Counted from the stretch's first letter, positions 56,023-64,000 are shown. The stretch is DNA of 64,000 nt from Rhodococcus sp. KBS0724 (GCF_005938745.2 NZ_VCBX02000002.1:310001-374000); one strand, 5' to 3'. The notes: generated by a model from the sequence alone, not told the origin. Made by a program: numbers and translations.

Positions 56023-56884
56023 ATTATTGGAGGCGGTCGCAGCTCAACTCGAAGCATGGTGTATCCCAGGGCAACCGTTGGACAAGAACGGTCCGCGCTC
56101 ATCGGCCCGCGCTCGGAATGCGGTATCGCGCAGCACAACTCGCATGAATATCGTCGAGATGTACCTATCCGAGCAAACCGACGTCGCCGTGGGGCGGCAG
56201 TTTTTGGCGCTCGCGACGGCTGGGCCGCCGGCGGCGGGAAAGAGTTCGAGTATCGAACGCCGGGAGTTGGCCGGGCAGGGGTGGCGTGTCGTCGACGCGG
56301 ACCGGGTCAAAGACTATCTCCTGCGTGATGCACTCGATCAGGGGTTCTACGACGACCTCCTCGACCAGGTGCTGGCAGACGGCCACCGGTTGATGCCGCG
56401 CGAACTCTCGCCGCTGGTGCATACGGAGTCGACGGTCATCGTCGACGCTATTACCGAGCGTTGCCTCGGGATCGGCGAAAACGTGGTACTGGAAGGAACA
56501 TTCAGCTGGCCGGGGCTCGGTCGACGGTTGCTTGCCGAGCTGGCGGAGGCGGACTATCAGAAGTTGACGATTCTCGATGTCGAAGCGCCAGTTGATATCA
56601 CGAAGGCGCGTGCACTCGGCCGGTGGTGGCGGGGCCGTGAAACTGCTCTGCGGGGCGGCGACGATTTCGGGGGACGGTTCACCCCGGCGTTCGTCATCGA
56701 CGCTCTCTACAGCGGCGGCGCCGTATCGACGGTCTGTGCCAGCAATGCTCGCGCGGCGTTCGATGATCCGCTCGCCGCGGACATTCCGACCGTGGAGTTG
56801 CTGATCGAGAACTGGGGCGGCGACGATGAGACGTGGGTGAAGGAGAACGGACGAGTGGTCTACCCCCACACCTTCGTTGTATGA
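56012..56884 (+). CDS. Zeta-type toxin (P-loop kinase)
   Basis: 290 residues with Walker A AGPPAAGKSSS near residue 69, the WRVVDADRVKDYLL substrate region, and NVVLEGTFSWPGLGRRLL. Zeta toxins phosphorylate UDP-N-acetylglucosamine and block cell-wall synthesis. The Asp in VDAD matches the catalytic base region. AAGGGG lies ahead of the ATG. Coupled to the Xre-type antitoxin, a variant of the classic epsilon-zeta layout. Confidence 0.85.
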   Translation: MHSELLEAVAAQLEAWCIPGQPLDKNGPRSSARARNAVSRSTTRMNIVEMYLSEQTDVAVGRQFLALATAGPPAAGKSSSIERRELAGQGWRVVDADRVKDYLLRDALDQGFYDDLLDQVLADGHRLMPRELSPLVHTESTVIVDAITERCLGIGENVVLEGTFSWPGLGRRLLAELAEADYQKLTILDVEAPVDITKARALGRWWRGRETALRGGDDFGGRFTPAFVIDALYSGGAVSTVCASNARAAFDDPLAADIPTVELLIENWGGDDETWVKENGRVVYPHTFVV

Positions 56885-57015
56885 GCGGTAGCACTGTCTG
56901 TGTCGGTTTGCGAAGTGTAGACGTGATTGTTGTGTCGTCGTTGCCATTTTCTTGGAGTGCAGTGATTCTCGGTTGCGGGATAGAGATCACGACTGTCCAG
57001 GGCGGTGACCGCCGG

Positions 57016-57303
57016 TCAGTAGTCCAGACCTTCGTCGGTCTTGAGTCGGGTGTGGGAGCCGACCTTGTGGGCTGGTATTTGCCTCGATTGGATGAGTTTC
57101 CTCAGGGTGGGGCGGGAGATGTCGAGCATGTCCGCAGCGTTCGTGGTGGTGAGCTCGTCCGGGATCGAGCCGAGTGTGACGGTCCCGCCGGCTGCGATGA
57201 TGCGTATCGCCTCGGTGAGGATGTTCGCGAGCTCCGGCGGGACCGCAGACGTGAGGGCCGCGGTATCGACTGCTTCGGCTTGTGCGGCTGCGGTATCTGT
57301 CAC
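57016..57303 (-). CDS. Excisionase-type HTH protein, probable orphan antitoxin
   Basis: 95 residues ending soon after the HTH (TTTNAADMLDISRPTLRKLI, then QIPAHKVGSHTRLKTDEG). Family antitoxins normally continue another 40-60 residues and are followed by a PIN toxin. Here the protein stops early and no PIN gene follows, so it is truncated or orphaned. Confidence 0.65.
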   Translation of the reverse strand: MTDTAAAQAEAVDTAALTSAVPPELANILTEAIRIIAAGGTVTLGSIPDELTTTNAADMLDISRPTLRKLIQSRQIPAHKVGSHTRLKTDEGLDY

Positions 57304-57563
57304 GGTTAACGTGGTTTTCCTACGCCGCGATCGGTCGATGTCGCATTCATCGCTTCAGGCCTCTTGTACGTGACCTGGCGTCGATGATTGCAGTTATAAG
57401 TGAAACCAGGTTTCGGGTGAGGTTCGCGTTGATGTGAACACATTGATCGGCCAGCAGCGGCGTGTAGCGCGCTCGGCTCGTTCTGTCGAGAACTCGTGCT
57501 CTGAAATCCTTCACGAGGCGGCCGGGGTGCATCTGACACACAGTCATGGGAGCCTCGGAGTAT
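57304..57563. other. Short gap, no gene seen
   Basis: 260 bp between the HTH gene and the TetR gene; no supportable gene. Confidence 0.4.
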
Positions 57564-58205
57564 CTAACTCGTCCTCGCAGCGCATACCGAAAGATGCGCA
57601 TCGGTCAGGTTCTGCATCCGGGTAGTGAAATCGCGCTGGTCGCCGATGACTCGGATGATGGTGACCGTTCCGAGGAATCCCGCGCACAGGTTCCACGCGA
57701 GTTGACGGGTTAGGGAGTTGTCGGGGAGCTCTCCTGATTCGATCGCACCATCAACGAGCAGGTTCGTGATATCGATCCAATAGGTGAATGCTTCTCGGGC
57801 GCCGTCGATTCCGGTTTCCGCGGCGAGTCGTAGACCGGCACGTGCGAGCGGACTGACTGCGACAGCTGCCGCAAGGTCCCGGAAGAATGAGTTGATCTCG
57901 GCGACGGACTGTTGCGGTGACGCTTGTACGGCTGAGTATGCATGATGAAGCGTGCTCGACCAGTGCGTGACGAGTTCTCGAGCTATCGCTTCTTTCGAGT
58001 CGAAGTGGAAATAGATTGCGCCCTTCGTCGATGACGATGCCGCAACGAGGTCGGCCAGTGAGGTGGCGTCATAGCCGTCGTAGGCGAATGCTCGCGCGGC
58101 GGCGTGGAGGATTTTTGCTTTGGTGAGTGTTGCCCGCGGTTGGCGGGGGCGCTGTGAAGGTACTTGCGGGGTGGCCGGGTGTACTTGATGGGTGGGCTCT
58201 GTCAT
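57564..58205 (-). CDS. TetR-family regulator, gamma-butyrolactone-receptor-like
   Basis: 213 residues. N-terminal HTH: TLTKAKILHAAARAFAYDGY, then TSLADLVAASSSTKGAIYFH and FDSKEAIAREL; this YFHFDSKE form is typical of ScbR/ArpA-type receptors. C-terminal ligand domain with FRDLAAAVAVSPLARAGLRL and GAREAFTYWIDITNLLVDGA. AAGGAAA precedes the ATG. No lactone synthase gene is visible nearby. Confidence 0.85.
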   Translation of the reverse strand: MTEPTHQVHPATPQVPSQRPRQPRATLTKAKILHAAARAFAYDGYDATSLADLVAASSSTKGAIYFHFDSKEAIARELVTHWSSTLHHAYSAVQASPQQSVAEINSFFRDLAAAVAVSPLARAGLRLAAETGIDGAREAFTYWIDITNLLVDGAIESGELPDNSLTRQLAWNLCAGFLGTVTIIRVIGDQRDFTTRMQNLTDAHLSVCAARTS

Positions 58206-58313
58206 GTAGCGTTTCCTTGTATTGGGGGCCGACTGTCGTGTTCTCGGGCCACGCCGGGTGTGGTTGTTCTGTGTCGAAGCTCGTTGATGGCCCGAAGGGC
58301 CACTACGACGTAA

Positions 58314-58349
58314 GAAGAGGGCCACACCCTTGCGGGTGCAGCCCTCTTC
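58314..58349 (-). terminator. Terminator of the cold-shock gene
   Basis: GAAGAGGGC (58314-58322) pairs with GCCCTCTTC (58341-58349), with an inner CACCC/GGGTG. It lies 14 bp past the stop. The T run is short. Confidence 0.7.
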
Positions 58350-58362
58350 GTATGGTCTTTAA

Positions 58363-58566
58363 CTAGACAGTGCGCACATCGGTGGCCTGGGGGCCCTTCT
58401 GGCCCTGGCCAACCTCGAACTCCACACGCTGGTTCTCCTCGAGCGACTTGTAGCCGCTGCCGGAGATCTCAGAGAAGTGAACGAACACATCCGGTGTTCC
58501 GTCGTCGGGAGCGATGAAACCAAAGCCCTTTTCGCCGTTGAACCACTTCACGATGCCCTGCGCCAT
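58363..58566 (-). CDS. Cold-shock protein
   Basis: 67 residues with both RNA-binding motifs: [17 protein letters not shown] (RNP1) and VFVHFSEI (RNP2), then [15 protein letters not shown]. Single-strand nucleic acid chaperone. Start preceded by GGGAG. Next to a MerR-type gene on the same strand. Confidence 0.95.
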   Translation of the reverse strand: MAQGIVKWFNGEKGFGFIAPDDGTPDVFVHFSEISGSGYKSLEENQRVEFEVGQGQKGPQATDVRTV

Positions 58567-58698
58567 ACAAACTCCCTACACAATCGATCCGGGTTTCACA
58601 TCGAAGTCCCGATCTCGATTCCTCTATCCTCCCACGTCGTGCGAGTCACCCTTACTGCGGAGTACGCATACGCAAGGTGCCGGCGCTAGGGATCGGGG

Positions 58699-59064
58699 TT
58701 ATTCGGGCGGGGCGCCAGGTCCGTTCGTCTGCTGTTGGGTGTGTCGAAGTTCGGCGTTGATACGGCGCGCTTCGGCGAGCTGATCTTCGAGGATGATGAT
58801 CCGGCACGCCGACTCCAGAGGGGTACCGCTGGCTACGAGTTCGTGGGCGCGGGCGGCGAGGCGGAGTTGGTAGCGGGAGTAGCGGCGGTGCCCGCCGTCG
58901 GAGCGTTGCGGGGTGAGAAGTTTCGCGGCGTCGAGACTACGCAGGAACGCTTGCCGCACACCGAGAATGTCGGCGGCCTGCCCCATGCTGTACGCCGGGT
59001 AGTCTTCGTCGTCGAATTTGCCGGACAGAGCATTGATCGCGCTGTCGGGTGTTTCTGCCTGAAT
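58699..59064 (-). CDS. MerR-type regulator with a possible ATT start
   Basis: About 121 residues: YPAYSMGQAADILGVRQAFL, then RSDGGHRRYSRYQLRLAARA (winged HTH) and a coiled-coil tail (IIILEDQLAEARRINAEL). No ATG, GTG or TTG lies at a sensible place. An ATT at 59064 follows GAGGA at six-base spacing, and the decayed copy of this 5' end near 61625 keeps both. A GTG at 59184 is open in frame but lies inside a family A repeat. Start is therefore uncertain. Confidence 0.75.
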   Translation of the reverse strand: MQAETPDSAINALSGKFDDEDYPAYSMGQAADILGVRQAFLRSLDAAKLLTPQRSDGGHRRYSRYQLRLAARAHELVASGTPLESACRIIILEDQLAEARRINAELRHTQQQTNGPGAPPE

Positions 59065-59130
59065 GGGGTGTCCTCTTTCGGTTACTGGACTGGCCCCCGA
59101 GGCGTGAAACGGCGAAGAACGGGAAAGAGC

Positions 59131-59459
59131 GGGCCCCCGGCGCAACGGGGGGTGGGTGCGCCGGGGACCGGATGGTGGAATCACTTACACAATCTGCACT
59201 CTCGCGAGCTGCCGCACTCGTGGGGACGTCCGGCAGCCGCCTATTAGGGTCTTCCGAACCGAATACGCATCGAACAACACACTTTTCGGTCTCGGCACGG
59301 CCCTGACTGCGGTACTGCGTGCGGGCAGTTCATCTCTCCCACACTTGCTGATTCGTTCCTCGCTACGACACAAAAGATACAATACCCTCTCAAGAATGTC
59401 TACCCCCATCGCTGTAGATATTTTCCAGTGCGCAGAGGTATATCTGACCAGGAAAAACG
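59131..59459 (+). repeat. Family A noncoding repeat, copy 2
   Basis: Nearly identical to the reverse complement of 60880-61210 for about 280 bp. The first hairpin is CCCCCGGCGC ... GCGCCGGGG. The second is GCTGCCGCAC ... GTCCGGCAGC: one base pair that is T-G in copies 1 and 4 is G-C here, a compensatory change. It ends with the conserved GTAGATATTTTCCAGTG block and then TATATCTGACCAGGA. It lies upstream of the MerR-type gene, divergent. Confidence 0.85.
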
Positions 59460-59855
59460 CGTCGACAGTAGTCCGTGAGGGCGACATCGGAAGGGGGGCG
59501 GTGCGCGAGAGTCCGCGCCGGCCGGGCTGGTGGCAGTTTTCGTGAGGCTGCAATCCGAATCGACCTGGCGACGAGCACTGGGTCGATCTCAACTGTGGCT
59601 ACCCGGCTTTACGAAAATGCAAGCCACGCAGGGCTTGGCGCGCGTGTCGCATGTTGTACTGCCCTGGTGCGGTGCTTGCGGTGGCCGGAGGGAACGCCCG
59701 AGGTGTGAGAGTTCGGATCTCGTACCCTTCCCGGGCGGCGAGAAATTATCCTGGCCGCTCGGATGCAGGAAATCTGTATCGTGGGGACGAGATTGTTTCA
59801 CTTCATATGAGCTCTGGAGGCGCGTGACCAGATGACGACCCTCGAAGGAGTGGCC
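59460..59855. other. Gap between repeat copy 2 and the MerR gene
   Basis: About 400 bp without a supportable gene; presumably holds the promoter of 59856. Confidence 0.4.
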
Positions 59856-60167
59856 ATGACAGAGGAGCTAGGGGCACGTTCACGGCGCGGGGTGTACGGG
59901 ATTTCGGTGATGGCGGAGCTCTCCGGGGTTGGTCCGCAGACACTTCGACTGTACGAGCGGCGGGGGTTGTTGACGCCGGTGCGGACAGGTGGGGGTACTC
60001 GCAGATACAGCGAAGCGGATCTGGACACATTGGGCCGGATCACCGCGCTGCTCGACGCCGGCGTCAACCTCAACGGTGTTCGATTGATTCTCTCACTCGA
60101 AGCCGAAAACTCGATTCTGGCGGCGCGGGTTGCCCAGTTGAGCGAATCCGCCGAGGGTCGAGGATGA
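59856..60167 (+). CDS. MerR/HspR-type regulator
   Basis: 103 residues: VYGISVMAELSGVGPQTLRL, YERRGLLTPVRTGGGTRRYS and DLDTLGRITALLDAGVNLNG, the HspR layout (HTH, wing, short dimerisation helix). GAAGGAG precedes the ATG; an earlier ATG at 59832 is possible. HspR normally represses chaperone operons; none is visible here. Confidence 0.85.
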   Translation: MTEELGARSRRGVYGISVMAELSGVGPQTLRLYERRGLLTPVRTGGGTRRYSEADLDTLGRITALLDAGVNLNGVRLILSLEAENSILAARVAQLSESAEGRG

Positions 60168-60243
60168 TCACCGCACCGCCGCGAGCAGCTTCTCCCGGAA
60201 GTAGATGAGGAACGATCCTTTCCACGGGCCGGGCTGATGCGGG

Positions 60244-60612
60244 TTACCCCTCGGACCGCCCGATGTCGCCGAAGTCTACGTCCGCTTCAATTTTGTTTCC
60301 GTCGGCTTCGAGATGTTCGAGGGCGGAATCGAAGGCGTCGATGAGCCATTGATCGGTGGCTTCGGTGAGGAGTTCGTGCGGTGCGTCGTCGCCGGATTGA
60401 AAGATCCGAACCAGCCACGAGCCGTTGGCATCGGGTTCGTCGGAGAGTCCCTGGGGTGTATTGGTGGCGACGACGTAGCGGTTGTACTCGAGATCGACGC
60501 GAATGGCGTATTCCCCGGCGAGATTGACGACGTTCGCCGGCCGCTGGGACGCCGCGGCCAGTGCGATCAGCGCGTCGTTGTATTTTTCCGAGTATTTCCC
60601 TCTCAGGGGCAT
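60244..60612 (-). CDS. Hypothetical protein
   Basis: 122 residues. The core looks alpha/beta (EYAIRVDLEYNRYVVATNTP, SWLVRIFQSGDDAPHELLTE) with an acidic C-terminal tail. GAGGACGG precedes the ATG. Convergent with the HspR-type gene. Family not recognised. Confidence 0.68.
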   Translation of the reverse strand: MPLRGKYSEKYNDALIALAAASQRPANVVNLAGEYAIRVDLEYNRYVVATNTPQGLSDEPDANGSWLVRIFQSGDDAPHELLTEATDQWLIDAFDSALEHLEADGNKIEADVDFGDIGRSEG

Positions 60613-60879
60613 GGCCGTCCTCATCTGTTTGTCGGCGGCTGCGGCATGACGCGGCCGAGTCTTGAGGTCCGTCGCCGCGCCCTAACCGGGGAACCGCAGG
60701 CGATCGGGTCCGGCGGGGGCGGCGATGAACGATCTATCCAACCATGTGTAGGGGATGCGCTCGTGTCAGGGGAGTTGCGAGCAGGAGAAAGTACAGCAGA
60801 GATCGAACTTCGGGGTTCTTTCGCTGCGCGACAACCCGCGCCGGTTGTGGGACATCTCCTCCTTCCGTGTGGTCGGCAC
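60613..60879. other. Gap between the hypothetical gene and repeat copy 3
   Basis: No gene seen. Confidence 0.4.
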
Positions 60880-61210
60880 GTTTCTCCTGGTCAGATATAC
60901 CTCTGCGCTCACTGGAAAATATCTACAGCGATGGGGGTAGACATTCTTGAGAGGGTATTGTATCTTTTGTGTCGTAGCGAGGAACGAATCAGCAAGTGTG
61001 GGAGAGATGAACTGCCCGCACGCAGTACCGCAGTCAGGGCCGTGCCGAGACCGAAAAGTGTGTTGTTCGATGCGTATTCGGTTCGGAAGACCCTAATAGG
61101 CGGCTGCCGGACGTCCCCACGAGTGCGGCAGCTCGCGAGAGTGCAGATTGTGTAAGTGATTCCACCATCCGGTCCCCGGCGCCCCCACCCCCCTGTGGCG
61201 CCGGGGACCG
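60880..61210 (-). repeat. Family A noncoding repeat, copy 3 (inverted)
   Basis: Reverse complement of copy 2, with nearly full identity, and a perfect 12-bp first stem (GGTCCCCGGCGC/GCGCCGGGGACC). Copies 2 and 3 form a long inverted repeat around about 1.4 kb that holds the HspR-type gene and the hypothetical gene. Confidence 0.85.
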
Positions 61211-61651
61211 GTCTGCGTGCCAGGGCCATCCGGGCAATGTTGTTGCCGGGCCAAGGGATCTCAGGGAATCACATGATGGTCAGATCCGCGACGGAGTATC
61301 TGGAAAAACTGCGAGCCTGGAGGGCGCAGGAACGACGGTGAAGGTCCGCGCCGTCGCCTCCTCGAGGCTCGATACTGCCTCGACGTGCTGGTTAAGGTGA
61401 CGGGATTTGCTGACTCGACGTTCTTCTGTCACCAGGCCCCGGCGGAGTAATTCCGATCTACACTCCGGCCTCAAAGCCGTGATCGCGGAGGTGTTTGGGC
61501 GCAACCGCGGTTGGACGAGCATCGCCTGATCACTATCGGCCCGGCGAGTCGCAGATGGGGCAGGGTAGTCGTCGTCGAGTTTCCGGGCAGTGCGTCGATC
61601 GTGCTGGCGGGAGTTTCTGCCCGAATGGAGTGTCTTTCTATCGGTCAAACG
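61211..61651. other. Gap with a MerR 5'-end remnant
   Basis: No intact gene. Near 61560-61640 the minus strand resembles the first 30 codons of the MerR-type gene at 59064 (AAAGACACTCC, ATT, then GGGCAGAAAC), followed by unrelated text. So a truncated MerR copy preceded repeat copy 4, as the intact one precedes copy 2. Confidence 0.5.
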
Positions 61652-61948
61652 GACGGGACCCCCGGCGCCGTAAAGGCCGCCGGGGGTCTGGGTTGAACTT
61701 CCATTACACAACTGCACTCTTTCGAGCTTCCGGACTCGTGGTGACGTCCGGGAGCCGCTCTGAAAGGGGGCTGCCGAGACCACACATAAACATCAACTTT
61801 TCGGTCTCGGCGCGACCCTGCCCTGCGGTACTGCTTGCGGGCAGTTCATCTCTCCCGCACTTGCTGCTTCGTTCTTCGCTTACGAGAGAAAAGATACAAC
61901 ACCTATCCGAGGATGTCTACCCCAACGGCTGTAGATATTTTCCAGTGA
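61652..61948 (+). repeat. Family A noncoding repeat, copy 4
   Basis: Most similar to copy 1 at 41374 (same GACCCCCGGCG stem, GCTTCCGGAC ... GTCCGGGAGC stem and CCGAGACC ... GGTCTCGG stem), including about 30 bp after the conserved end block. Confidence 0.82.
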
Positions 61949-62397
61949 GTGGCGGGGGTATCGGTGACCGGGGGAAACGGCTGGTCGTCTGCGGGGCTGC
62001 TCGCAGGTTGCAGGCCGCGGCGGCCGTTCTGGGACAATGTTCCGATGAGAAATACCCCGAAATCAGAATCTTTGCTCCGCATGCGGGCGGATCGAGAGGA
62101 ATCCGACAACGCTCAACGGGGCCACGGCGCCGCGGTATCGAGCTCGAATGAGGACTCCGAGGTGCCGGAGCCCGGTTCGCGTGGCCGGGGTGCCACGATG
62201 CGGTCGGCTCGGGCGGAGCTTTCGGCGCATGCGCGTGGGGTGGAGAGTATGAACGAGGCGCTGCATCCTCGGCGAGATTGAAAGCCCGGTACAGCTCCGT
62301 GTTGGTGGGCGAGAGGTCCCCGAAAGATTGTGCTGCGATGTCACCGAGCTCGGTGTGTGTGAGGTCTCGAACGGTGGCCTTGTGAATGCACCGCAAT
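61949..62397. other. Gap with one possible small gene
   Basis: A 78-residue hydrophilic frame at 62045-62281 (+; MRNTPKSESLLRMRADREES, then ELSAHARGVESMNEALHPRR) may be real but has no clear ribosome site or family. Confidence 0.3.
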
Positions 62398-62433
62398 CTG
62401 TCGAAAACCTTGAAAGGAGGCTGTTTTCGACAG
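62398..62433. promoter_or_regulatory. 10-bp inverted repeat before the resolvase
   Basis: CTGTCGAAAA and TTTTCGACAG, perfect, 16-base spacer that contains the ribosome site GAAAGGAGG. Likely a resolvase binding site or operator. Confidence 0.6.
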
Positions 62434-62706
62434 ATGTTGCGCCGGGTTTCGGGCGCAGATCAGAATCCAGCCCATCAAGTCGACGCTTTGGTGCGAGCAG
62501 GTAACGACACCGAGAACATCCACACCGACCACGCGGGCGGTGCGAAAGCCTCACGCCCACAACATGAGACGGTCCTGACGTGGCTGCGTAGCGGTGACAC
62601 CCTGGTCATCGCCCGCCTGGACCGGCTGGGACGCTCGGTGCTGCACCTGATCACCCTCGGTGCTGACCTGCGCGACCGCGGAATCGGATTGAAAGTCCTC
62701 GAGTAG
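62434..62706 (+). pseudogene. Serine recombinase (Tn3-resolvase type), truncated by a stop
   Basis: 90 residues. RVSGADQNPAHQVDALVRAG carries the catalytic Ser; then ASRPQHETVLTWLRSGDTLV and ARLDRLGRSVLHLITLGADL. It stops at a TAG where the family reads E-Q-G, so CAG to TAG mutation is likely. No HTH follows. Catalytic core incomplete. Confidence 0.8.
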
Positions 62707-62944
62707 GGCCTTTGCTCGGACACCGTCACCGTGACTGTTGCAGCAGCGCGCTCCGACTGACCTCGGGGTCGAGGCTGATCGTGCCGCCCCTCGAAAGCGG
62801 AAAGGTTGGCTTCGGCGGTGCTGCCCGACTGAGACCAGATACAGAACCACTTCACTACGCGCACCCCTCAATACCAGTCCTATCCGTCGCGAGTTCGTGA
62901 CGGATGGTGCGCGCGAGTAGGTGTGGTCGGGGGAGAATCCGAGA

Positions 62945-63190
62945 ATGAACGAACAGAACGACAAATCCAATAGCGCGATGGCTGTTGGCTCTCGGGTCAC
63001 GGTTATGGTGCCTGGTCCCGGCAGCGGCGGCATGGCATATACCGGTGTGGTGATCGAGGACTACGCGAACATGGTCATCGATTCGGAGTCGGTGGGGCGC
63101 AATTGGGCTCCGGTACATCGGTGGGCAATCGCGCTCGATGACGGAAGGCTGATTTTTGCCGATGACGAGGATCTTGCGGCCGCCGACTGA
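62945..63190 (+). CDS. Small protein with SH3-like look, intact paralogue of 41854-43108
   Basis: 81 residues: VGSRVTVMVPGPGSGGMAYT, then GVVIEDYANMVIDSESVGR and WAPVHRWAIALDDGRLIFAD. The strand pattern (V-x-V, G-V-V-x-D, W-A-I-A-L-D-D-G) suggests a small beta barrel such as KOW/SH3. GGGGGAG precedes the ATG. Convergent with the winged-helix gene next to it; the pair is duplicated as a unit at 41.8-44.3 kb. Confidence 0.72.
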   Translation: MNEQNDKSNSAMAVGSRVTVMVPGPGSGGMAYTGVVIEDYANMVIDSESVGRNWAPVHRWAIALDDGRLIFADDEDLAAAD

Positions 63191-63212
63191 TGGCTGGGAC
63201 TCATGCAGGTGT

Positions 63213-64000
63213 TCATGCGGGTGTTCTCGTCGAGAGCTGTTCCCGCAGTTGTTTCATGATCTGGGCACGAGCGTGAGCGTCGGCGACGTGTGAATCCCGC
63301 TCCCGTGCCTCGCGCCAGCGCTCTGCTTGTTCGGCTAGACGGGTTCGATCGTTTTCACGGGCACGTTCGGCAGGGGTCTGAGCGGTCCAGTCGATGTGTG
63401 CCAATCGCCAGCGCAGGAACGAGGTCGGTCGTGTGAGTTGTGTGGGCCATACCCAGCCCCGAGTTTGGGTGTCTGCGGTGAGTTCACGTGCGATGTCGCG
63501 ACCGGTCCATCGGGCGGGGTCGATGCCGGCTTGGTCGAGGACGTCGCAGATCTGGCCGACGTGTCGGGTCGTTTTCAGCGCTGGGATGTGGGCGATTAGT
63601 TGGGCGGCGGTGCGTTGCAGTTCGATTGGTCGTGGGGTGGGTTTTTGTGTGTTCTTCGGCTTGCCCGCTCGCGTGTGCGCGTGCGTTGGTGAGAACTTGA
63701 AAACAAGAGATGGAAGAACAAATCCCCAGGAGGGGGATAGGGGGCCACGGCCGCTGTTTTGTGGAGAAGTTCGCGGCGCTGTGCGGGCGCGGTGTTCGGC
63801 GGTGCGAAGTGTTGCGCGAGAAGGTTTTCGGAGCTCCTTGAAGGGTGCGGTGATGGTTGTGACAGCGGTGCGGGGTGAGATGAGTGCCCAGACGGATGCT
63901 GCCCGGAACTGTCGGTGTCCGTGGTGTGCTTCTGCGGCCATGGATTCAATTTTTTGGAGGTAGCGGCCGCGGACGAGTTCTATGGCGACTCCGAGGGCTG
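63213..64000 (-). CDS. Plasmid-type winged-helix protein, copy 2 (5' end outside the window)
   Basis: The frame is open from the right edge to the stop at 63213 (about 262 residues). It starts within the winged-helix wing (ALGVAIELVRGRYLQKIES) and continues through a Arg/Pro-rich linker, RHVGQICDVLDQAGIDPARW, and a charged C-terminal helix. In copy 1 (43124-44349) the same region is broken by one base. Replication or maintenance role inferred from context only. Confidence 0.65.
   Translation of the reverse strand, partial: ALGVAIELVRGRYLQKIESMAAEAHHGHRQFRAASVWALISPRTAVTTITAPFKELRKPSRATLRTAEHRARTAPRTSPQNSGRGPLSPSWGFVLPSLVFKFSPTHAHTRAGKPKNTQKPTPRPIELQRTAAQLIAHIPALKTTRHVGQICDVLDQAGIDPARWTGRDIARELTADTQTRGWVWPTQLTRPTSFLRWRLAHIDWTAQTPAERARENDRTRLAEQAERWREARERDSHVADAHARAQIMKQLREQLSTRTPA

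Noticed and set aside
59131..61210. Linear-replicon telomere, suggested by the long inverted repeat
   Set aside because: The repeats are internal, 1.4 kb apart and related to two other internal copies; no terminal-type nested palindromes.
1..64000. CRISPR array, tRNA or rRNA genes
   Set aside because: I saw no regular spacer-repeat array and no cloverleaf or rRNA signature on either strand. A tRNA scan would be decisive.

Overview
The window is high-GC actinobacterial DNA that looks like Rhodococcus or a close relative. The signs are frequent GTG/TTG starts, an SCP-x-type thiolase with its DUF35 partner, an ECF41 sigma factor, Sdh2-type succinate dehydrogenase anchors and several actinobacterial IS families. 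The assignment rests on protein features only. The left third is a compact catabolic region. The right two thirds are a patchwork of insertion sequences, broken genes, noncoding repeats, toxin-antitoxin pairs and plasmid-like maintenance genes, so the segment reads as a genomic island or part of a large plasmid.

Region 1 (1-22 kb), catabolic regulon. A pxpA-pxpB-pxpC 5-oxoprolinase-type operon diverges from a GntR/FCD regulator. Next come an acyl-CoA dehydrogenase, a decayed enoyl-CoA hydratase and a CaiB/BaiF CoA-transferase on the plus strand. A minus-strand operon encodes a polar amino-acid ABC transporter, a RidA-like enamine deaminase, an FrhB-like iron-sulfur flavoprotein, an EamA exporter and a GNAT acetyltransferase. 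A second minus-strand operon encodes an SCP-x thiolase, a DUF35 partner, a MaoC hydratase, an SDR, an ADP-forming acyl-CoA synthetase and a second GntR closely similar to one at 6.4-7.1 kb. A DUF1989 gene follows. Variants of TTGTANAACAA lie upstream of five of these units, which suggests one regulon. I infer uptake of a small nitrogenous, possibly lactam-like, compound, ring opening, CoA activation and beta-oxidation. The substrate is unknown.

Region 2 (22-32.7 kb), mobile debris and redox genes. A degenerate group II intron is followed by a zinc-ribbon recombinase fragment, an IS256-family element, two NDH-2-like flavoproteins (one frameshifted) flanking a SnoaL-like protein, and an IS481 remnant.

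Region 3 (32.6-35.6 kb). Two copies of a ~50-bp repeat bracket a five-gene minus-strand operon: ECF41 sigma factor, SdhC, SdhD, a 34-residue membrane microprotein and a membrane-anchored protein. No sdhA or sdhB is present.

Region 4 (35.7-51 kb). This holds decayed genes, an XRE regulator split by an IS3-family element, a ~1-kb module inserted into a small gene, a frameshifted plasmid-type HTH gene, two membrane proteins, a LysR-SDR-reductase set and a histidine-rich repeat protein.

Region 5 (51-64 kb). It contains RES/Xre, MazEF and zeta-type toxin-antitoxin pairs, a TetR, a cold-shock protein, two MerR proteins, a truncated resolvase and a second, apparently intact copy of the plasmid-type module of region 4. 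A ~300-bp structured noncoding repeat (family A, four copies) links regions 4 and 5.
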